The position numbers and the translations under genes were made by a program. From SURF-43 sp964628985 (GTDB lineage: Bacteria; Chloroflexota; Dehalococcoidia; UBA2979), in NCBI GenBank assembly GCA_964628985.1, contig CAZVNJ010000042.1, positions 1 through 18,393 of the forward strand: DNA of 18,393 bases, read 5' to 3'. Below the pieces are notes generated by a model, which saw only the letters and a program-made list of their open reading frames with translations, was not told the origin of the DNA and searched no databases. Shown here piece after piece: positions 13,416 through 18,393 of the stretch; position 1 is the stretch's first letter, and each line of letters begins with the position of its first letter.

Positions 13416-13799
13416 ATGGACAACCGACTGGCCCGCACGCGCGAGGGCGATTACTGCCCCGTGCGCGCCTCCCTCGCCCTCCTCGGGCAGCGGTGGGTGC
13501 CGCGGATTGTCTACGAACTGCGTGGCGGCCGGCTGCGCTTCAACGACCTCGCCCTGACCGTCGGCGGCTGCAACTCCCGGACGCTCCGTGACCGCCTGCG
13601 TGATCTCGAAGTGCTCGAACTCGTGACCCGCCACGAGGTGGCTGCCGCGCCGCCGTGGGTGGAGTACGAACTGACGGAGCGTGGCCGTGAGCTGGCCGAT
13701 GCCCTGAACCCACTCGCCTCCTGGGGACGCCGTCACCTGGCCGTCGCCCCGCCGATGGCTGCCGGCCGATCCGGCGACGCCTCGGCTGGTGCGGAGTGA
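13416..13799 (+). CDS. HxlR-family (MarR-like) transcriptional regulator
   Basis: A 127-residue winged-helix protein. It has the HxlR landmarks: YCPVRASLALLGQRWVPRIVYEL (13-35, with the conserved C14 and the GxxW-like helix), RFNDLALTVGGCNSRTLRDRLRDLEVLELVTR (41-72, recognition helix), and YELTERGRELADALNPLASWG (wing and C-terminal helix). HxlR proteins act as dimers, often sensing electrophiles or metabolites and often controlling an adjacent operon. ATG 13416 has GGAGG at 13406-13410. The stop overlaps the next gene start (GTGA), so it is the first gene of a dehydratase-thioesterase operon and probably controls it. A cysteine-based sensing role is possible but not shown. Confidence 0.88.
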   Translation: MDNRLARTREGDYCPVRASLALLGQRWVPRIVYELRGGRLRFNDLALTVGGCNSRTLRDRLRDLEVLELVTRHEVAAAPPWVEYELTERGRELADALNPLASWGRRHLAVAPPMAAGRSGDASAGAE

Positions 13800-14206
13800 G
13801 CGTGGCCGTGACGTTCGAGACCCTCGCCCGCGGCGACGTCATCCCTTTTCCGTTGACTATCACCACCGAGGAGATCAAGGGCTATCTCTCAGCCACCGGG
13901 GAGGATCCCGCCCGCTGGAGCGACGCCGTCCCGCCGCTGCTCCTCGCGGCGTTCATGGTCGGCGGCCTGCTCGCGCGGGTGCCGATTCCCCTCGAAGTGA
14001 TGCATACCGGCCAGGAGATCGAGGCACGGCGGGCGGTGCGCCCGGGGGAGCCGCTGGACGTGCGGATCACGGTCGCCGCGCTCAGTCAACGGCGTGGCGC
14101 GACGATCGCCCAGTTCGAGGCCGAGGCCTTCTCCGGGGGGGACTCGGTGTTCGTGTCGCGCATCTCCGTCCTCGCACCGCCACCGACCGAGGCTGTCGAA
14201 GCATGA
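13796..14206 (+). CDS. FAS1-like/MaoC N-terminal dehydratase subunit (HadA-like, non-catalytic half)
   Basis: A 136-residue hotdog protein. FETLARGDVIPFPLTITTEEIKGYLSATGEDPARW (7-41) and GQEIEARRAVRPGEPLDVRITV (72-93) match the N-terminal half of MaoC-type hydratases and the HadA subunit of (3R)-hydroxyacyl dehydratases. At the position where catalytic partners carry an aspartate and a histidine it reads GEDPARWSDAVPPLL, with no histidine, which is consistent with a structural or substrate-binding half. The GTG start overlaps the HxlR stop and its own stop overlaps the catalytic subunit's start (ATGA), so the three are tightly coupled. Whether it acts on CoA or ACP thioesters is unknown. Confidence 0.82.
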   Translation: MSVAVTFETLARGDVIPFPLTITTEEIKGYLSATGEDPARWSDAVPPLLLAAFMVGGLLARVPIPLEVMHTGQEIEARRAVRPGEPLDVRITVAALSQRRGATIAQFEAEAFSGGDSVFVSRISVLAPPPTEAVEA

Positions 14207-14583
14207 GCGCACCCGATGTCCCGCCGGTGACGCGTGTGATCGACCAGGCGCGGGTTGACGCCTACGCGCAGCACGGGAAGGACCCCAATCCCATCCACCG
14301 CGAGACTCCGGAGGCGTATGCCGGGCCATTTGGCAGGCCGGTGGCGCACGGCATGCTGGTCCTGGCGCTCGCTTCGGAGGCGATGGCCGGGGCGTTTGGA
14401 CGCGCCTGGGCGGAGAGCGGGACGCTCAAGATCCGGTGGCGCGCGCCAGCATTCCCCCCCATCCGGGTGACCGCTCGGTGCACCCCCAAGTCGGACGCGG
14501 ACGGCCTGTTCACCTACGACGTCGTCTGCGAGGACGAGGCTGGCGAGGCGCTGCTCACCGGCACCGCGACCGTCCGCCCGTAG
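14203..14583 (+). CDS. MaoC-like dehydratase/hydratase, catalytic subunit (HadB-like)
   Basis: A 126-residue hotdog protein with the hydratase-2 active-site motif KDPNPIHRETPEAYAGPFGRPVAHGM: D27 and H32 have the D-x4-H spacing of catalytic residues in HadB and R-specific enoyl-CoA hydratases. The later GTLKIRWRAPAFPPIRVTARC strand region is also typical. It probably forms a heterodimer with the preceding subunit to hydrate or dehydrate a 3-hydroxyacyl thioester. It overlaps that gene by 4 nt (ATGA). A thioesterase gene follows after 2 nt. The chain could be short-branched, aromatic or fatty; nothing in the sequence decides. Confidence 0.87.
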   Translation: MSAPDVPPVTRVIDQARVDAYAQHGKDPNPIHRETPEAYAGPFGRPVAHGMLVLALASEAMAGAFGRAWAESGTLKIRWRAPAFPPIRVTARCTPKSDADGLFTYDVVCEDEAGEALLTGTATVRP

Positions 14584-14585
14584 CC

Positions 14586-15062
14586 ATGCCCGACCCGGAC
14601 GACTCTTTCGCCGACCGGGTCTACAACCAGATCTGCTTTGCGTGCGGGGACCAGAACGCGCACGGCCTGCACATGCGGTTCGAGCGAGACGGTGAGGACG
14701 CCGTCCGCTGCACGTACCTGCCGAAGCCGGAGGATCAGGGATTCCCGGGCGTCCTCCACGGCGGCATCGTCGCGGCGCTCCTCGACGAATCGATGGCGTG
14801 GGCGATGTGGGCCTGGGACCGCGCCCTTGGCGTCACGGCGAAGATGGAGACGCGGTATCGCCGCTCTGCGCCCCTCGATGGCGCGCTGACCATCCGTGCC
14901 CGTGTGGAGTCCGTGCGTGGCCGCCGGGTGGAGGTGCGCGCCCACATCGAGGACTCGCGATCGGTCACGATCGCGGAGGCCACGGCGCTGTTCATGCGCC
15001 TCCCGCCAGATGAGGAACAGCGGATGGCCGTGGCCATGGGCCGTCCCGGCAGAGCGAGCTAG
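14586..15062 (+). CDS. PaaI/acyl-CoA thioesterase-like hotdog protein with FACG motif
   Basis: A 158-residue hotdog thioesterase. ICFACGDQNAHGLHMRF (16-32) is the CFxCG-x-NxxGL signature of one PaaI-type branch. GVLHGGIVAALLDESMAW (55-72) is the active-site loop and helix, with HGG at 58-60 and D67. The later TAKMETRYRRSAPLDGALTIRARV strand pattern fits. It would hydrolyse an acyl thioester, possibly the product of the dehydratase encoded just upstream. The start lies 2 nt after the MaoC stop, making it the fourth gene of the HxlR operon. Its TAG stop shares CTAG with the opposing MFS gene stop. The substrate is unknown. Confidence 0.85.
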   Translation: MPDPDDSFADRVYNQICFACGDQNAHGLHMRFERDGEDAVRCTYLPKPEDQGFPGVLHGGIVAALLDESMAWAMWAWDRALGVTAKMETRYRRSAPLDGALTIRARVESVRGRRVEVRAHIEDSRSVTIAEATALFMRLPPDEEQRMAVAMGRPGRAS

Positions 15063-16369
15063 GCAGCCGCCTCGGCGCGCCGGGCGTGCGCGCGCCCCAC
15101 GGTCTCGCGCGCGATCACGAGGAACCATAGGCATGAGACGGCCATGATCACGCCGTTCGCCGCCAGGCCCCAGCCGAAGGAAGTGGCGTCAGCAAGCGCC
15201 CCGAGCAACGGCGGTCCGAGCATGAAGCCCACGTCTCCCGACGTGCGGAACATCCCCATCGCCAGCCCTCGGAGGTTGGCCGGAGCGATGTCAGCCGTAT
15301 AGGCGGCCGGGGCCGGTCCAGACATGGACGAGCCGACGGCGTGGACCAACGCACCTGCCAGGAACATCGCGTACCCGGACGACGAGGCCAGCATGAAGAG
15401 CGAGACGGCGACGATGAGGCTGCTCGGCACGATGGACCACTTGCGGCCGTAGCGATCGGCGATGACGGCCGCGGGCGCGAGGAGAATGATGTTGATCACG
15501 GCCATCACGGTGAAGACGGCCCCCAGCGTGCCGGGCGACATATCCAGGTGTTCTGCGGCGTAAAGCGGCATCAGCGTCTGTTTGCCGGCGGTGCGTGTCA
15601 GGAAGATCGCCATCACGACGAAGGAAACGGCGATGAAGTCTCGGGAAGTGGCGAATCGGAGCCAGGCGTGCGGCGGCACCTCCGGGGAGGGGCCGCCAGG
15701 CGCGGATGGCCGGCGTGCCGCCTCGACCTGCGCGAGCGCGAGGTGGCGGGTCTCCGGGATCTTGAAGTAGGCGTGAACCATGGCGAAGAGGGCGGCAACG
15801 CCGGTGACGATGAACGGGGCGCGTAGTCCCCAGAACTCAGCGAGCAGGCCGCCGAGCGCGGGGCCGATGGAGACACCAAGCAGGAGGGCGCCCTGGTTGG
15901 TCCCGATGAACCGCGCCCGATTCTCTGCGGAGGAGATGTCTGTCAGGTAGATCTGGGCGCCGGTCATGTACATCGCCGATCCGGCGCCCGCGACGAATCG
16001 CCACGCAAGCAGATCCACGATCCCCACGGAGAACCCCGAGCCCACCATTCCGATCCCCGTGACCAGCGGCCCCGACACCAGAAGCAGCCGCCGGCCGTAG
16101 CGGTCCGACAGGATGCCCAGGGGGATGTTGAGGATCAGCCGAGCAAGCGCGAAGGAAGAGAACGTGAGGCCGATCGCGGCCGAGCCCACCCCGAACTTTG
16201 ACGCGAACAGTGGCAGCACCGGGGAGATCACACCCTGCCCCGCCATCACCAGCACAGTGGCGATGCTGATCAGCAACAGTTGGCGGTATTCGAGGAGGGG
16301 GCCGAGCGGACCGCGCAGCACCCGGGGGAGCCGCTGGAGCAGCGGCCGAGGAGGTGCGGCGGGCGTCAT
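15059..16369 (-). CDS. MFS transporter, 12-TM
   Basis: A 436-residue major facilitator with twelve predicted membrane segments. Motif A in the first half is GILSDRYGRRLLL and the equivalent in the second half is VIADRYGRKWSIV. Other family landmarks are RFVAGAGSAMYMTGAQIYLTDIS and GNQ/ATSxGxxxGP-like GALLLGVSIGPALGGLLAEF. It resembles drug or metabolite efflux permeases; the substrate cannot be inferred. ATG 16369 (MTPAAPP) follows the alanine dehydrogenase stop by one base, which implies coupling; an upstream extension would lie inside that gene. It is the last gene of the minus-strand operon, and no terminator is seen before the opposing gene. Confidence 0.88.
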   Translation of the reverse strand: MTPAAPPRPLLQRLPRVLRGPLGPLLEYRQLLLISIATVLVMAGQGVISPVLPLFASKFGVGSAAIGLTFSSFALARLILNIPLGILSDRYGRRLLLVSGPLVTGIGMVGSGFSVGIVDLLAWRFVAGAGSAMYMTGAQIYLTDISSAENRARFIGTNQGALLLGVSIGPALGGLLAEFWGLRAPFIVTGVAALFAMVHAYFKIPETRHLALAQVEAARRPSAPGGPSPEVPPHAWLRFATSRDFIAVSFVVMAIFLTRTAGKQTLMPLYAAEHLDMSPGTLGAVFTVMAVINIILLAPAAVIADRYGRKWSIVPSSLIVAVSLFMLASSSGYAMFLAGALVHAVGSSMSGPAPAAYTADIAPANLRGLAMGMFRTSGDVGFMLGPPLLGALADATSFGWGLAANGVIMAVSCLWFLVIARETVGRAHARRAEAAA

Positions 16370-16370
16370 C

Positions 16371-17489
16371 TCATCCCACCATCGCCTGGCCGAGCGGCAT
16401 GTACGGCCTGCCCAGCGCCCTGGCCACCGCCTCATGTACCACCTGGCCGCGCCAGACGTTCACCCCGTGAGCCAGCGAGAGGTCGTGCCGCACTGCCTCG
16501 AGGACACCCAGGTTGGCGATCTTCAGCACGTAGGGAAGCGTGAGTGCGGCGAGGGCGCGCGAGGATGTCCGCGGCACAGCGCCCGGCATGTTCGGCACGG
16601 CGTAGTGGACGACGCCCTCGTCCACGTAAATGGGCTCGCGGTGGTTGGTGGCCCGAATCGTCTCGACGCAGCCTCCCTGGTCGATCGCCACGTCGACGAT
16701 GACCGCCCCGCGCGGCATCGAGCGGACCATCTCGCGCGAGACGACGACGGGTGCGCGCTCGCCTTCGACGAGCACGGCGCCGATGAGCAGGTCCGCGTCT
16801 CGGACGGCCTCGGCGAGGCCGGCACGCGACGCGTAGAGCGTCTCCACGCGTCCGGCGTAGCGCTGGTCCAGGGCGCGCAACTGTGTCTCGTCGATGGAGG
16901 CCACGGTGACACGCGCCCCCATGCCTGCCGCGATACGCACGGCGTTGCTGCCGACGGTGCCGGATCCGATGACGACCACGTGCGCGGGGGGGACGCCCGC
17001 GACCCCGCCGAGGAGCATGCCGCGCCCCGGCCCGGGCCGCTTCAGAAAGTGTGCCCCGACCTCGACAGCCATGCGGCCCGCGACTTCCGACATCGGCGCG
17101 AGGAGCGGGTGTGACCCATCCTCACGGCGGACGGTTTCGTAGGCGATGGCGATGCATCCGCTGTCGATGATCGCCTGCGAGGCATGTGGCTCGGCCGCGA
17201 GGTGGAGATAGGTGAAGATGACCTGGCCCTCGCGCATCAGGCCGTACTCGTTGGGTTGGGGCTCCTTGACCTCGCAGACGAGATCCGCGCGCGCGTAGAC
17301 CTCCTCCGGAGTCGCGATCACGTGGGCGCCTGCAGCCAGGTAGTCCTCGTCGAAGTAATGGGATCCGGCGCCGGCGTTCGTCTCCACGAGCATGGTGTGG
17401 CCGGCACCGACAATGTCCTTCGCGCCGTCCGGCGTGATTGCGACGCGGTATTCCTCCAGCTTCTGCTCCCGGACGCAGCCGACGATCAC
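16371..17489 (-). CDS. ald: Alanine dehydrogenase
   Basis: A 372-residue enzyme, the normal length for L-alanine dehydrogenase, which interconverts alanine and pyruvate plus ammonia with NAD. Catalytic residues known from characterised Ald are all at the expected places: R15 (EEYRVAI), K75 (EVKEP), H96 (TYLHLA) and D270 (VDVAIDQGG). The NAD Rossmann motif is VVVIGSGTVGSNAV (171-184). The C-terminal VHYAVPNMPGAVPRTSSRALAALTLPY block is typical. The GTG start overlaps the stop of the upstream formyltransferase gene (GTGA), so translation is coupled, and the MFS gene follows after 1 nt. All signals point to an active enzyme. Confidence 0.93.
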   Translation of the reverse strand: MIVGCVREQKLEEYRVAITPDGAKDIVGAGHTMLVETNAGAGSHYFDEDYLAAGAHVIATPEEVYARADLVCEVKEPQPNEYGLMREGQVIFTYLHLAAEPHASQAIIDSGCIAIAYETVRREDGSHPLLAPMSEVAGRMAVEVGAHFLKRPGPGRGMLLGGVAGVPPAHVVVIGSGTVGSNAVRIAAGMGARVTVASIDETQLRALDQRYAGRVETLYASRAGLAEAVRDADLLIGAVLVEGERAPVVVSREMVRSMPRGAVIVDVAIDQGGCVETIRATNHREPIYVDEGVVHYAVPNMPGAVPRTSSRALAALTLPYVLKIANLGVLEAVRHDLSLAHGVNVWRGQVVHEAVARALGRPYMPLGQAMVG

Positions 17490-18391
17490 GGGACGCGCTC
17501 CAGGAGGTCGCCGGGCCGGAGTTCCTCACTAGCGGCCGCTTTCGGCTGGCCGTCACGCTGCACCCGCCCCACCGTGATGCTGCCGCCAATCGCCGCGATC
17601 TCCACGGTGGTGCCGACCGCCGACAGGACGGTGCCCGGCGGCTCACCCGGGGCGCCGGGGCGGTAGACGCCCTCGAACAGGCGGATCGGCTCGCCGCGCA
17701 GGCTGGCCACCGCCCCCGGCTGTGGGTCGCACCCGCGGATGAGCGCGCTCACTGTCTTGCCGTGCTGCATCCAGTCGACCTTGGCGTGCTCGGGGCCGCA
17801 GGGTGGCTCATAGGTGGCGAGTGACTCGTCCTGAGGGATGCGCTCCGCCTTCCCCTCGCGGACGAGGCGGACTGCCTCGACCAGCGCCTGCACGCCCATG
17901 GGATAGAGACGCTGGAAGTAGAGAGTGCCCACGGAGTCCTCGGGCGAGATCTCGACGGTGCGTTGGAGCAGGATGGGGCCGGTGTCGATCCCCTCGTCCA
18001 CCCAGAAGATGGTGAGCCCGGTCTGTTGCGCGCCGGAGATGATCGCCCAGTTCATCGCAGTGCGGCCTCGATGCATGGGGAGCAGCGAGGGGTGGTACTG
18101 GATGGCGCCGTGTGTCGCGGCGTCCAGCACGCGCTTGCGCACGATGTCCGTGACGAAGGCGAAGACGAGGAGTTCCGGCTGCCATGACTGGTAGATCTGG
18201 AATGGTTCGTCCTGGCGCAACATGGGCGTCTCTATGACAGGCACGCCGGCCTGCGAGGCGGCCTCGAAGAGGGGGTCCGGTCGGCCGCCCTGCCGGGGCG
18301 TGGAGACGCCGACGATGTTCTCGCCGGCCGCGCGCAGCTGCTCGAAGACGTCCTTGCCGAAGGCCGCCTGGCCGAACAGGACGATGCGCAT
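17486..18391 (-). CDS. Formyltransferase-family protein, 10-formyl-THF hydrolase (FDH/ALDH1L N-domain)-like
   Basis: A 301-residue protein. The N-terminal formyltransferase domain has MRIVLFGQAAFGKDVFEQL (1-19), the active-site stretch QYHPSLLPMHRGR (98-110) and FWVDEGIDTGPILLQ (129-143). H100 and D136 are 36 residues apart, as are the catalytic H106 and D142 of 10-formyltetrahydrofolate dehydrogenase. The YHPSLLPxHRG form, in place of the Asn-containing motif of methionyl-tRNA formyltransferase, favours the dehydrogenase/hydrolase branch. A C-terminal OB-like subdomain (GEPIRLFEG onward) follows. No aldehyde dehydrogenase domain is fused. It may release formate from formyl-THF or transfer formyl to an unknown acceptor. 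The gene is complete, with ATG two bases from the window edge, and leads the Ald-MFS operon as far as can be seen. Confidence 0.82.
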   Translation of the reverse strand: MRIVLFGQAAFGKDVFEQLRAAGENIVGVSTPRQGGRPDPLFEAASQAGVPVIETPMLRQDEPFQIYQSWQPELLVFAFVTDIVRKRVLDAATHGAIQYHPSLLPMHRGRTAMNWAIISGAQQTGLTIFWVDEGIDTGPILLQRTVEISPEDSVGTLYFQRLYPMGVQALVEAVRLVREGKAERIPQDESLATYEPPCGPEHAKVDWMQHGKTVSALIRGCDPQPGAVASLRGEPIRLFEGVYRPGAPGEPPGTVLSAVGTTVEIAAIGGSITVGRVQRDGQPKAAASEELRPGDLLERVP

Positions 18392-18393
18392 GC

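Noticed and set aside
1..18393. CRISPR arrays, tRNA or rRNA genes, insertion sequences, attachment sites
   Set aside because: On reading both strands I saw no regularly spaced repeats, tRNA-like folds with T-loop signatures, transposase motifs or terminal inverted repeats.

Overview
This is an 18.4 kb stretch of a high-GC bacterial chromosome. It is densely packed: 24 protein genes, several with GTG starts, and many 4-nt gene overlaps. I see no tRNA, rRNA, CRISPR array, insertion sequence or phage gene. The gene content is chromosomal housekeeping and stress or metabolite handling. Gene styles (PspC, DinB, DUF255, DUF1643, an ECF sigma/RskA pair, MaoC-type dehydratases) and base composition would fit a Chloroflexota lineage. 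This is a low-confidence inference, and a high-GC actinobacterium-like organism is not excluded.

Layout. 1-189 is the end of an A-type Fe-S carrier gene, closed by a perfect 12-bp terminator hairpin. 296-3515 (+) holds an EVE-domain protein, a PspC protein, a DinB-like protein and a DUF255/YyaL-like protein. A lone minus-strand DinB-like gene (3512-4042) runs into the last of these. 4111-7553 (+) holds a VOC protein, a DUF1643 protein, an eight-TM membrane protein of unknown role, and an ECF sigma factor with its RskA-type anti-sigma factor. 7572-8756 (-) is an AI-2E-family permease. 8823-11489 (+) is a metal-homeostasis block: a Fur-family regulator, an ATPase and permease of a Mn/Zn/Fe-type ABC transporter behind a promoter with a palindromic operator candidate, and a coupled hotdog thioesterase. 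11584-13095 (+) is a GltD-like oxidoreductase with its own good promoter. 13096-13415 is a structured 320-bp non-coding interval ending in a perfect terminator-like hairpin only 30 bp before the next gene. 13416-15062 (+) is a tightly coupled operon: HxlR regulator, a two-subunit MaoC/HadAB-like dehydratase and a thioesterase. 15059-18391 (-) is a second coupled operon, transcribed as formyltransferase (formyl-THF hydrolase-like), alanine dehydrogenase, then an MFS permease.

How it fits together. The clearest units are the Fur/ABC metal-uptake block, which lacks a solute-binding protein here, the sigma/anti-sigma pair, and the HxlR-dehydratase-thioesterase operon. A recurring theme in 1.8-4.5 kb is enzyme folds that appear to have lost their catalytic or metal-binding residues: DUF255 without its CxxC, DinB without histidines, and VOC without metal ligands. 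I found no obvious defence system or large novel machine. The best leads for something undescribed are the structured intergenic region at 13096-13415, the degenerate DUF255/DinB convergent pair, and the uncharacterised membrane protein whose start is masked by a perfect inverted repeat.
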